From Chloroflexota bacterium (lineage in GTDB: Bacteria > Chloroflexota > Dehalococcoidia > SZUA-161): a stretch of DNA of 11,513 bases. Made by a program: the position numbers and the translations under genes. The notes under the pieces are model-generated. The model saw only the letters and a program-made list of their open reading frames with translations. It was not told the DNA's origin and ran no database searches. Below, in pieces: positions 1 through 7,385 of the stretch (within the stretch, counting starts at the first letter, position 1; each line of letters begins with the position of its first letter). The DNA is taken from assembly GCA_030668425.1 (NCBI GenBank), contig DAOUTY010000035.1, forward strand, positions 1-11,513, in the 5' to 3' direction.

Positions 1-449
1 GTATGTCCCGGCAGGTGGATGATTTCAAAAGTATGGTCGCCCAAATACAGGATAAGTCTGCCCCTGAAAGTGATAGTTGGCAGTCTCAAGTAGTATCCCT
101 CCAACAGGTGAACCCCTTCGGGGTCTATTACCTCGGACCATTCCCTGGCCATCTCCTCCACTGTTTTCCCGAGCATATTTTTACCGAGCCATTCTCTTGT
201 CCCCTGGTGGGAAACCATCGTCCCCGAAAACAGGTAGCCTGTGGTGCAGTGATCAGGATGGGGTTCGGTGAGAATAAGGTATCGGACATCTCCCCTCTTC
301 GCAATCTCATCTCGCCAGCGCACGGCGTCGCTTGGTTTCTGAGGGGTGTCAATCATTACCACCCCTTCTGACGTGGTCACAAAGCCGTGGTTACAACCAT
401 GCATCCCGGTCTCAGCATAAACACTGTCTGTAAGCCGTTGCAACGTCAT
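1..449 (-). CDS. Metallo-beta-lactamase-fold hydrolase, N-terminal part (cut by window edge)
   Basis: Reading leftward from an ATG at 449-447 there is an open frame of 149 codons with no stop before the window edge, so the C-terminal half or more is outside. AAGG-type ribosome binding sequence lies about 7 bases upstream of the ATG. Seen: a GVVMIDTP strand (about residues 29-36), the metal-binding loop TEPHPDH at 61-67, and HLPGHT at the end of the visible part, which supplies a further His ligand. These are the landmarks of the metallo-beta-lactamase fold (Zn or Fe hydrolases). The classical loop is H-x-H-x-D-H; here the first His is Glu62, followed by His64, Asp66 and His67, so one metal ligand is altered. 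No signal peptide is visible, so a cytoplasmic enzyme is likely. Substrate unknown. It is divergent from the acyl-CoA ligase gene. Confidence 0.85.
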   Translation of the reverse strand, partial: MTLQRLTDSVYAETGMHGCNHGFVTTSEGVVMIDTPQKPSDAVRWRDEIAKRGDVRYLILTEPHPDHCTTGYLFSGTMVSHQGTREWLGKNMLGKTVEEMAREWSEVIDPEGVHLLEGYYLRLPTITFRGRLILYLGDHTFEIIHLPGH

Positions 450-803
450 ATATCTACCTTCAAAGTTTTCTACTGAGATGAATCAGATAATCATTATTTA
501 CAACTGTGCAGTAGAACCGCGCAAAGAAATAATCCATCGCTGTCATACAATCGGACACTAACATACCCGTCGTATTGTGCACAATGGTCCTTTCGCTCGA
601 CTACAGATAGTAAAATGGTACTGCAACTGCTCAAAAACAAGGCAGTATCCTAATCAGAGCTTTATGTGCGTCCCCCAAGCCGCAGGCACACTCAGAACTC
701 TCTTGGCTGAAATCACAATTTGTTGTACAATCATGTTCAAAAAGCAATTAACCGGCTGGAAGGCTATACTCCTAATATGTGGGAGTGATAGAAAGGACCT
801 CCG
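450..803. promoter_or_regulatory. Divergent intergenic region between MBL hydrolase and acyl-CoA ligase
   Basis: This 354-base stretch separates two divergently transcribed genes and must hold at least one promoter for each. It contains no convincing gene. A TATACT at 765-770 could be a -10 box for the ligase gene, but no good -35 lies 16-18 bases upstream, so the call is weak. On the minus-strand side, 490-505 is AT-rich and could serve the hydrolase. Two palindromes sit between them: ATTGTGCACAAT at 574-585 and TTGTACAA at 723-730. AAAGGA at 792-797 is the ribosome binding site of the ligase gene. Confidence 0.4.
574..585. promoter_or_regulatory. 12-base perfect palindrome, possible operator
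   Basis: ATTGTGCACAAT reads identically on both strands and lies in the divergent intergenic region. A shorter relative, TTGTACAA at 723-730, shares the TTGT/ACAA half-sites with the centre two bases shorter. Symmetric sites like these are typical targets of dimeric repressors (TetR, GntR and similar). No regulator gene is in the window, so the factor is unknown and chance is not excluded. Confidence 0.25.
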
Positions 804-2498
804 ATGACAGAGAAGATAAAGGGAAGTGACAAGCCCTGGCTCAAGCACTATAAGCTTGGGCCTTACCCTCTAAAGAAGAGCTTGGAACCATACCCCAGGG
901 TGCCTATGCACAAGTTCCTCGATGACTCAGCCGACGCATATCCTGGCCAGGTCGCCATCGAGTTCCTGGGAAACAGAATAAAGTACAGCGAGCTAAGGAC
1001 TCTTGTAGATAAGCTGGCAAATGCCCTTGCCGGATTGGGGGTGAAGAAGGGAGATAAAGTGGTCACGGTTCTCCCAAATTGCCCGCAGTTCATCATCTCC
1101 GATTACGCTGTATCGAAAACTGGTGCTGCCCTCGTTCCCTGCAGTCATCTGCATAAGGTTAGCGACCTGGAGTACGAGATAGGCGAATCAGGAGCAGAGA
1201 CAGTTATCTGTTCAACCAAGGCCGCCAGTCGAGTGCTCTCAGTAAAGGATAAAACGAAACTCAAAAATGTAATAGTCACGTCGCCTATGGATTACTCCAC
1301 TAAAGAGCCCGAGGCAAAGAAAGTATCCGGTGCCTATCAGTTCAAAGACCTCATAGCAGAGCATGAACCAAAACCCCCTCAAGTTGACATCGATCCTGAG
1401 GAGGATTTGGCCTACCTTTCCTTCACCGGCGGGGCCACAGGAGTACCAAAAGGGGTAATGCTAACCCACTACAATAGGGCCTGCAACGTATATCAATTTA
1501 TGTGGATACTGGAACCATTGTGGCCGGGTGTCAAGGGAAAGGCCGCCTCGGAGATAGTCATCCCCATATCCCACTCATGGGGACATATTGGGGTGCAAGC
1601 TAGCATTGCTTTGGGAATGCGAATTCTGCTGGTTTCCGACCCTAGAGATATCCGCCAGGCTATAGCCCTTATGAAGGAGCACCGCCCCCTGCTGGTCAAC
1701 GTTGTTCCCACTCATCTCATGAGGATAGCCGAGACGGAGGTAGGCAGGCTGCCTGTCATGTTCATGTCAGGCGCAGCTCCGCTTCCGAGGGAGACTTTTG
1801 ACGCCATCAAACGGGATACTATGATGCCAGTAACTGAAGGCTACGGTCTCACTGAATGTGGCCCCATCACTCATGCCAATCTTTCATGTTTCTCCAAGAT
1901 CACCGGCTTCGTCGCCAAGGAGAAACTGGGAATAGGTCTCCCAATTCCCGATACAGAGGTGAAAATAGTGGGACTGGAGTCAGGCGAGGAGCTTGGCGCG
2001 GGTGAGAGCGGCGAGATACTCATTCGCGCTCCCCAGATGATGAAGGGATACTGGCCTACGCCTGGTAGCGGATTGGACAACGGTTGGCTTCATACCGGTG
2101 ATGTCGGAAGAATGGACGAGGACGGGTACTTTGTCCTCGAGGACCGTGTCAAGGACATGGCAAATATCTCGGGGTTTAAGGTCTATACAACAGAGGTTGA
2201 CGAGGTCTTGTTTAAATGCCCCGGGGTCGCTATGGCTGCATCGGTGGGAATCCCTGACCCCGAACGCCCGGGGAGCGAGAGGATAAAGGCTTTCATACGG
2301 ATAAAGGAGGAATACAAGGGAAAGCTGACCGCTGATGACATTATCGCCTATTGCAAGGATAGGCTTGACGCCTACGCCGTCCCCAAATACATCGAGTTCA
2401 GAGATGAGCTACCCTTAACCGTAACAGACAAGATATTCAAGAGAGCGTTACGAGAAGAGGAGATTAAGAAGATGAAGGAGCAAGGAGTACTCAAATAA
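804..2498 (+). CDS. Acyl-CoA synthetase (AMP-dependent synthetase/ligase family)
   Basis: A 564-residue member of the adenylate-forming superfamily, which activates a carboxylic acid with ATP to an acyl-AMP and transfers it to CoA. The full set of core motifs is present. The phosphate-binding loop is SFTGGATGVPKG at 206-217 (Gly-Gly-Ala in place of the common Ser-Gly-Thr). EGYGLTE is at 345-351. GWLHTGD at 427-433 carries the ribose-binding Asp433. The hinge region is DRVKDM at 447-452 with SGFK at 456-459. A C-terminal TVTDKIFKR holds the likely catalytic Lys543. Length matches medium/long-chain fatty acyl-CoA or aryl-CoA ligases; chain specificity cannot be read. The ATG at 804 has AAAGGA about 6 bases upstream. 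No membrane segment is evident. It is separated from the downstream operon by 670 bases, so it is probably its own transcription unit. Confidence 0.92.
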   Translation: MTEKIKGSDKPWLKHYKLGPYPLKKSLEPYPRVPMHKFLDDSADAYPGQVAIEFLGNRIKYSELRTLVDKLANALAGLGVKKGDKVVTVLPNCPQFIISDYAVSKTGAALVPCSHLHKVSDLEYEIGESGAETVICSTKAASRVLSVKDKTKLKNVIVTSPMDYSTKEPEAKKVSGAYQFKDLIAEHEPKPPQVDIDPEEDLAYLSFTGGATGVPKGVMLTHYNRACNVYQFMWILEPLWPGVKGKAASEIVIPISHSWGHIGVQASIALGMRILLVSDPRDIRQAIALMKEHRPLLVNVVPTHLMRIAETEVGRLPVMFMSGAAPLPRETFDAIKRDTMMPVTEGYGLTECGPITHANLSCFSKITGFVAKEKLGIGLPIPDTEVKIVGLESGEELGAGESGEILIRAPQMMKGYWPTPGSGLDNGWLHTGDVGRMDEDGYFVLEDRVKDMANISGFKVYTTEVDEVLFKCPGVAMAASVGIPDPERPGSERIKAFIRIKEEYKGKLTADDIIAYCKDRLDAYAVPKYIEFRDELPLTVTDKIFKRALREEEIKKMKEQGVLK

Positions 2499-2500
2499 GG

Positions 2501-2516
2501 GCAAGAGGCTTCTTGC
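2501..2516 (+). terminator. Weak hairpin just after the acyl-CoA ligase gene
   Basis: GCAAGA and TCTTGC form a perfect 6-bp stem with a four-base loop, starting two bases after the TAA stop. The following bases (CTCTACCTTTAG) are only moderately T-rich, so this is a poor intrinsic terminator, or may simply mark the mRNA 3' end. Confidence 0.3.
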
Positions 2517-2592
2517 TCTACCTTTAGCACGCACTCTGAGGCAAGCCACGTAGTTGCACCGGCGTCCCCCCCGTAGCATAGAACAACCTTCA

Positions 2593-2629
2593 TGGTAGGC
2601 GATGTGGGACTTGAACCTGCGGCCTTCTG
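2593..2629 (-). pseudogene. tRNA 3'-end remnant
   Basis: On the minus strand this reads as a T-arm loop GGTTCAAGTCC followed by CCAC, a seven-base acceptor strand ATCGCCT, discriminator A and an encoded CCA. That is the layout of the last ~35 bases of a bacterial tRNA gene. The T-stem is imperfect (GCAGG against CCCAC). Upstream on the same strand no D-arm, anticodon arm or matching 5' acceptor AGGCGAT can be found; GGTCGAT at 2661-2655 is the nearest partner and is too close. It is therefore a decayed or partial tRNA, possibly an old attachment-site scar. The amino acid cannot be assigned. Confidence 0.5.
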
Positions 2630-2708
2630 TGCTGTTCCAAAGATGACCTTCTGAATCGACCCCTTTTTCAGTCACAGCCAACGCCCCCTTGTCAAGCAAA
2701 GCCCTCGA

Positions 2709-2954
2709 CCCAAAAACAGCGATTAACTTCAGGAATCAAGGTTTGTTTCATGTGTCATTGCGAGGCACAAAGTGCCGAAGCAATCTCAGGGTGAGGACGT
2801 TGGAAAGGACTTTGAGATTGCTTCGCGGAGTTTATCCTGAGCAGGATTCTTCGGTCGCTCTGCTCCCTCAGAATGACATAAGGCGAAGGGCTCGCAATGA
2901 CACATAGATGAAGATATGACAACACCAACTTGGTTTTCAATCGCTGTTTTGGGG
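2709..2954. repeat. Outer inverted repeat enclosing a palindromic element
   Basis: CCCAAAAACAGCGATT at 2709-2724 matches the reverse complement of AATCGCTGTTTTGGGG at 2939-2954 in 15 of 16 positions. The two arms lie about 25-35 bases outside the inner 156-base palindromic element, so the 246-base whole is a nested inverted repeat. No open frame inside looks like a protein gene. Confidence 0.55.
2750..2905. repeat. Palindromic repeat element (MITE/REP-like) with 15-bp terminal inverted repeats
   Basis: The ends ATGTGTCATTGCGAG (2750-2764) and CTCGCAATGACACAT (2891-2905) are perfect 15-bp inverted repeats. Inside is a second perfect 13-bp pair, CGAAGCAATCTCA (2776-2788) with TGAGATTGCTTCG (2813-2825). 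Smaller hairpins are also present: GGCAC/GTGCC at 2764-2776 and ATCCTG/CAGGAT at 2834-2847. The 'TCATTGCGAG...GCAATCTC' and 'CAGAATGACA' phrases resemble dispersed non-coding repeats I know from environmental anaerobe genomes; that is recollection, not a search. It carries no transposase and would have to be moved in trans if mobile. Confidence 0.7.
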
Positions 2955-3168
2955 CCCGACATCAAAAGAACATATGCTATCCGGTGGAACAAAGCATGGA
3001 GGTCTGACATAACGAACCTGGGGTACCGAGTGAACATGCTTGATAGCCTTTCGTAAAAGTGATAGCCTAGGGGTTCAGAGAGCTCCCGGGCAGGGATCAG
3101 GAACAATCCGTGGTTAGGAGAAACCTCAACTCTATGACATCCTACATTCTGGAAAGCGACGGACGGCA
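2955..3168. other. Non-coding leader region before the six-gene operon
   Basis: This stretch must hold the operon promoter unless transcription reads through the repeat. TTGATA at 3040-3045 could be a -35 box, but the hexamer 17 bases later (TAGCCT) is a poor -10. No riboswitch or clear operator is recognised. A minus-strand open frame crosses it, but that frame also runs through the repeat and resembles no family. Confidence 0.3.
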
Positions 3169-4599
3169 ATGAACATAAAAACCTATCTGTCACAAAAAGG
3201 GGCGGTACCTTCCGAGTTTATAGAAAAAGTGAAACATATTGTTGGCGAGGAGAATGTCTCGGAAAGGGAATGTGACCTCATTTCCTACAGCCTTGACTAC
3301 TGGTTGTACGGGGTGGCCCTTTCTCAGTATGGCAATCTACCATCACTACCCTGCGCGGTTATCTCTCCCAAAAACCGTGAGGAAATACAGGGCATCCTGA
3401 GATATGCCAATGAATACAAGGTGCATATTACGCCATTTGGTGGTGGCTCAGGTGTGCTCGGCGGCGCTATCCCCCTAGATGGCAGCGCTATCTTGAACCT
3501 TCAGAGAATAAACAGGTTTATCTGCCTGGATGAAACGTCACTCGTTGCCGAGTTCGAAGCAGGAATTATCGGCGCAAATCTCGAGCGTGAGCTGAATCAC
3601 AGGGGCTATTCACTAGGAAACATTCCCCAGTCTCTCCACTGTTCAACCCTTGGAGGATGGATTTCAACACGGGCTGCAGGTCAGTTCTCCACGAAATACG
3701 GGAAAATCGAGGACATGGTTCTGGGAATGGAGGTGGTGCTTCCCGATGGAGACCTTCTTGACATCAAGCCGGTTCCGAGGCGCTCCGTGGGACCTTCATT
3801 GAAAGACCTGTTCCTGGGCGGTGAAGGGACTCTGGGCATCGTGACCAAGGCAGTGGTATCAGTGCATCCTTTGCCAAAGGGAACGGCAAAACAATCGTTT
3901 GTTTTCCCCTCCATCGAAGTAGCATTGGACGTGGTGCGGAGGATTCTGAGAGGTGATGCCAAGCCCGCGGTGGTAAGAATATTTGATGAGGCTGAGAGCG
4001 AAAGGTACTTCGAGGAAATAGGAAACAAAGTAACGGTCATCTTCGCCTCCGAAGGCGAGCCGGATTTCGTAGCGCTTGAAAGCAACGTAATCAGAAGAAT
4101 TGCTGAAGAAAACGGCGGGGAGCCTATGGGCGAGAATCCCGTGAATATATGGATCGAGAAACGTTTCGATATAGGTTTAGGCCCTGTCATAATGCAACAG
4201 GGGGCAGTTGTAGACACAATCGAGGTCTCCTGTTTATTTAAAGATGCCGCAAAGCTCTACGAGGATATGCTCGCCGCAATGACCGCAGTTGACGGTGCAG
4301 TAATGGTTTCCGGCCATTTCTCGCATTTCTATCCCGAAGGAGCCTGCTTGTACATTACGTTCGCCGGTTTCCCCAAAGACCAGTTCCGTTACTACGAGGA
4401 TACGTGGACTGCCGCCATGCAAGCCACTTCAAGAAACAACGGCTCTATTAGCCATCATCATGGAATTGGATACTGGAGAAAGCAGTTTATGCAGCAGGAG
4501 TTGGGTGCCAGTGGGGTAGAGTTGCTCCGGAGAATCAAATTTGCATTGGACCGAAATGGTATTCTGAATAGAGGGAAACTTGTCGATGATGGAAGATAA
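3169..4599 (+). CDS. FAD-binding oxidase, alkyl-DHAP-synthase-like (VAO/GlcD superfamily)
   Basis: A 476-residue two-domain flavoprotein. The N-terminal PCMH-type FAD domain shows PFGGGSGVLGG at 89-99, STLGGWISTR at 159-168 and FLGGEGTLGIV at 215-225, which wrap the cofactor. The C-terminal half carries three signatures of alkyldihydroxyacetonephosphate synthase: Arg270 in VRIFDE, Tyr395 in GACLYITF, and the triple His at 429-431 in HHHGIG. Known members of that subgroup exchange an acyl for an alkyl chain on DHAP; related proteins (GlcD, D-lactate dehydrogenases) oxidise 2-hydroxyacids. Being followed by an overlapping Fe-S gene suggests a redox role, whereas the His motif and the neighbouring DHAP-producing genes suggest ether-lipid chemistry. 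No signal peptide or membrane span is seen. The ribosome binding site before this ATG is weak (GGACGG). It is the first gene of the operon and overlaps the next by 14 bases. Confidence 0.85.
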   Translation: MNIKTYLSQKGAVPSEFIEKVKHIVGEENVSERECDLISYSLDYWLYGVALSQYGNLPSLPCAVISPKNREEIQGILRYANEYKVHITPFGGGSGVLGGAIPLDGSAILNLQRINRFICLDETSLVAEFEAGIIGANLERELNHRGYSLGNIPQSLHCSTLGGWISTRAAGQFSTKYGKIEDMVLGMEVVLPDGDLLDIKPVPRRSVGPSLKDLFLGGEGTLGIVTKAVVSVHPLPKGTAKQSFVFPSIEVALDVVRRILRGDAKPAVVRIFDEAESERYFEEIGNKVTVIFASEGEPDFVALESNVIRRIAEENGGEPMGENPVNIWIEKRFDIGLGPVIMQQGAVVDTIEVSCLFKDAAKLYEDMLAAMTAVDGAVMVSGHFSHFYPEGACLYITFAGFPKDQFRYYEDTWTAAMQATSRNNGSISHHHGIGYWRKQFMQQELGASGVELLRRIKFALDRNGILNRGKLVDDGR

Positions 4600-5662
4600 G
4601 AAGGAACTGGAACAGATCACCAATTGCGCGATGTGCGCCAACATGTGCAAATACAGTTGCCCCACATATCTGGCCACGGGGAAGGAAACAATTACCCCCC
4701 AGAAAATAGCACGTCTCATTCTTTATAAGGAAAAGGCATTCCTTGAAGATCAACAGGGCTTCTTCGACGTGATGTTCCAGAGTGCCATGTGCGGAGCATG
4801 TAAGATACATTGCATCTACGATAACTATGACCTGAGGAAATTCATTCAGAGAGAGCGAAGCAAAGCCTTCAAAGAGGGCATGCTTCCAGATGAGACGAGG
4901 AAGCGAGTAGAAACGTTCGCGAGTTTTGGTAATCCCCATGGTGAGCGGCAGCTTCTTCAAAAGGGAACGGGAGACCTCGGCTATTTCGTTTCCTGTTCTG
5001 CATACAACGATCAAGATTTGCTGAAGGCGATGGACAGGATAATCTCGGTGGGCAAGAAACAGATTTGCCAATTCGGCGGCGCCGATATCTGCTGTGGCGC
5101 GCCCTTATACTACGCCGGAGATACAGAAGGATTCAAGAAAGCGGCAAGGAAAATGAAAGGGGAGATTGAGAACAGAAAACTGAGAAAGGTCATCGCAGAC
5201 TGTCCCACTTGTATCAAAATGATGACAGAGATATACCACGAAGTTGGCGTTGATCTGGAAGTGGAGTTCGTTCACACTACCGAATTTCTCAATTCTCTCA
5301 TTGAAGAAGGGGAAATAAAGGTAAAGAGGCGAAATGCCACGGCAACTTTCCACGACCCATGTATCCTTGCAAACGACCTCGGCGTTACCGCAGCTCCCAG
5401 AGAAATCCTTAGCGCACTAGGATTTGAGATAAAGGAGCCAGTCTATTCGCAAGAGGATACGCACTGCTGCGGCGGATTATGCGGAGCCAGAATTGGAGAT
5501 TGTGGGGTTGCCGACAAGGTGAGTGCAATGCGCATCAATGAACTCAAAGAAACGGCTGCCGATGTTTACCTTTCAGCGTGCCCTACCTGCAAAGCCGTCT
5601 TGTCCGATATAGGTATGAAAGATATAGCTGAACTTGTTTCGGAGCAGATTATCGATGAATGA
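4586..5662 (+). CDS. CCG-domain (Fe-S)-binding protein, GlpC/GlcF/HdrD-like
   Basis: About 358 residues. The N-terminal ferredoxin part has C14, C17, C21 and C25-P26, then a second motif C69-x2-C72-x3-C76. The usual first Cys of that second motif falls on Ser66, so the second cluster has three visible Cys ligands. Two CCG (DUF224) domains follow: CCG at 169-171 with CPTC at 206-209, then HDPC at 256-259, HCCGG at 293-297 and CPTC at 332-335. Such proteins relay electrons between a flavoprotein and quinone or another carrier, as in GlpC, GlcF and heterodisulfide reductase. No membrane helix is seen. The partner may be the FAD oxidase before it, the GlpA-like enzyme after it, or both. The ATG at 4586 was chosen because GAGGG ends 10 bases upstream; a TTG at 4580 and an ATG at 4589 are alternatives. 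Confidence 0.87.
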   Translation: MMEDKKELEQITNCAMCANMCKYSCPTYLATGKETITPQKIARLILYKEKAFLEDQQGFFDVMFQSAMCGACKIHCIYDNYDLRKFIQRERSKAFKEGMLPDETRKRVETFASFGNPHGERQLLQKGTGDLGYFVSCSAYNDQDLLKAMDRIISVGKKQICQFGGADICCGAPLYYAGDTEGFKKAARKMKGEIENRKLRKVIADCPTCIKMMTEIYHEVGVDLEVEFVHTTEFLNSLIEEGEIKVKRRNATATFHDPCILANDLGVTAAPREILSALGFEIKEPVYSQEDTHCCGGLCGARIGDCGVADKVSAMRINELKETAADVYLSACPTCKAVLSDIGMKDIAELVSEQIIDE

Positions 5663-7385
5663 GGAGAAGCTGGCACGAACCATACAGGGTGAGATAGAAA
5701 AAGCCACTGGTGAAAAGGCAGCAGTATCCATTGAAGATAGCGTTGCCAGACTTGACGGGCGGTTCCCTTCGAATCAAAGTGCTGTGGATGCCGGGCATAT
5801 CTCTGCTGGCTTTGAGCAGGTCAGAGGGGTGGTAAACGAAATCGACTATCCCGGCAGGAAACCCTTCGCCCTGCCTCAAAAGGTATCCGATGAGCTTACC
5901 GGCAAAGAGTTCGACGTTGTTATCGTCGGTGGGGGAGTAATTGGCCTGGCAGTAGCCCGGGAACTCTCTCGATTCAACCTGAGCACGGCGGTTATTGAAA
6001 GGCATGATGACCTGGGAATAGACCAAACAGCACATAGCAACGCCATGATACATCCCGCCATCGCTACCGAACATGGCACGCTGAAATGGGAGATGAACTA
6101 CAAGGGAAACGCAATGTACGATGAGGTTGCCAGCCAGCTCGACGTCGATTTCAAACGGATAGGGACCCTTGTTGTGGCTGAAAACCCCGATGAAGAACAA
6201 CTGCTTCCCGTCGTAGTGGAAATCGCGACGAAACAGAAAGACCCAGATCCAAAGGAGCTGAACAGAGCAGAACTGGACAGGATTGAGCCGGGGCTTGCCC
6301 CAAATGTCAGGAGGGGTGTGCTTGTGTGGAACACAGGCATCATCTCTGTATTTGAACTTATCATTGCCTATGCCGAGAACGCAATGGCAAACGGAGTGCA
6401 GTTCTTCCTGAATACAAGCGTAACAGGAGTCCAAACCGAGGAAGGAAATATCAAAGCTGTAAATACAACAAGAGGAACTATTAAAACGCATATCCTGGTA
6501 AACGCCGCGGGAATGTATGCCGACAGGATTGCCGAACTCGCTGGAGACAGGTTCTTCACCATTCATCCCAGAAAGGGAGAAACAATCATTTTTGATAAGT
6601 CTTACCAGCCAGCGCAAACAGTTTTAACTTCGTTTAGCATGGTCGCAGAAAAAAGAAGCCAATATTCCAAAGGGGGAGGCATCATCCCCACGATTGATGG
6701 CAATCTTCAGTTCGGGCCAACGGCAGAGGAGGTATGTGATAGAGAGGATGTTTCCACCACATCTGCGGGGCTTGAAGCATTATTCAATAGATTCGCGCCA
6801 GTGCTTGAGCGACTAAAGCCTCGCTACGAGAAGCCCGACAAAGGTAAGATCATCACTCATTTCGCCGGATGCAGAGCGGCGACATACAAGGAGGACTTCA
6901 TTATCGAGCCTTCTAAAAAGGTGAAGGGGTTAGTCTACGCTGCCGGCATTCAATCACCGGGGCTTGCGTCAGCGCCCGCTATCGCCGAAAGGGTGAAGGA
7001 AATCATCATACAAGAGTGGCATCCCGCTGAGAATACACACTTTGAACCGAAGAGAAAAAGAGGCAAACGTTTTTCCGAATTGGATCATAGGGAAAGAGAG
7101 GAACTTATCCGAACTAACACTCTGTACGGACATATCGTCTGCCGCTGTGAAAACGCTACCGAAGGCGAGATTGTAGATGCGTTACACAGAGGTATTCCCG
7201 CAAAGAGCGTCGATGCCATCAAGAGAAGAACAAGAGCCGGTATGGGAAGATGCCAGGGCGGCTTCTGCATGCCGAGGGTTCTGGAGATCATCAGCAGGGA
7301 GAGAAGTATTGAAAAGGAACTGGTGACAAAGAGCGGAGGCGAATCTTTTATCCTGAGTGGAAAAACAAAGCAGGTGAAGAAATGA
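5655..7385 (+). CDS. GlpA-like FAD-dependent dehydrogenase with BON-like N-terminus and BFD-like [2Fe-2S] C-terminus
   Basis: About 576 residues. Residues 1-65 look like a BON domain (pattern V-x-L-x-G ... GV-x-x-V-N-x-I; here ARLDG at 31-35 and VRGVVNEI at 56-63), which is not part of ordinary GlpA. A DAO/GlpA flavin domain follows, with the dinucleotide motif VIVGGGVIG at 89-97 and Glu115 at the end of the second strand for ribose binding. The C-terminal tail has C496-R-C498 and C533-x4-C538, the ligand pattern of the BFD-like [2Fe-2S] domain found in GlpA. The expected reaction is oxidation of sn-glycerol-3-phosphate to DHAP, electrons leaving through the [2Fe-2S] cluster. Substrate identity is inferred from family and neighbours. 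The ATG at 5655 has GGAG 10 bases upstream and overlaps the previous gene by 8 bases; an in-frame codon at 5634 is less likely. Confidence 0.88.
   Translation: MNEEKLARTIQGEIEKATGEKAAVSIEDSVARLDGRFPSNQSAVDAGHISAGFEQVRGVVNEIDYPGRKPFALPQKVSDELTGKEFDVVIVGGGVIGLAVARELSRFNLSTAVIERHDDLGIDQTAHSNAMIHPAIATEHGTLKWEMNYKGNAMYDEVASQLDVDFKRIGTLVVAENPDEEQLLPVVVEIATKQKDPDPKELNRAELDRIEPGLAPNVRRGVLVWNTGIISVFELIIAYAENAMANGVQFFLNTSVTGVQTEEGNIKAVNTTRGTIKTHILVNAAGMYADRIAELAGDRFFTIHPRKGETIIFDKSYQPAQTVLTSFSMVAEKRSQYSKGGGIIPTIDGNLQFGPTAEEVCDREDVSTTSAGLEALFNRFAPVLERLKPRYEKPDKGKIITHFAGCRAATYKEDFIIEPSKKVKGLVYAAGIQSPGLASAPAIAERVKEIIIQEWHPAENTHFEPKRKRGKRFSELDHREREELIRTNTLYGHIVCRCENATEGEIVDALHRGIPAKSVDAIKRRTRAGMGRCQGGFCMPRVLEIISRERSIEKELVTKSGGESFILSGKTKQVKK

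Noticed and set aside
3..371. 122-codon plus-strand frame at the left edge
   Set aside because: Antisense to the MBL hydrolase, whose conserved motifs are clear on the other strand.
2593..2661. Complete functional tRNA gene
   Set aside because: Only the T-arm and acceptor 3' strand are legible; the 5' half cannot be folded into D and anticodon arms and the T-stem has two mismatches.
2786..3193. 135-codon minus-strand frame over the operon leader
   Set aside because: It runs through the palindromic repeat and overlaps the operon start; the middle part (about 2950-3165) looks mildly protein-like but matches no family I know, so I could not support a gene or pseudogene.
3681..4217. 178-codon minus-strand frame
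   Set aside because: Antisense to the FAD oxidase gene; Ser/Thr/Pro-rich product with no family resemblance.
5649..6617. 322-codon open frame on the minus strand
   Set aside because: It lies fully antisense to the GlpA-like gene, shows no recognisable domain and has a composition typical of a shadow frame.
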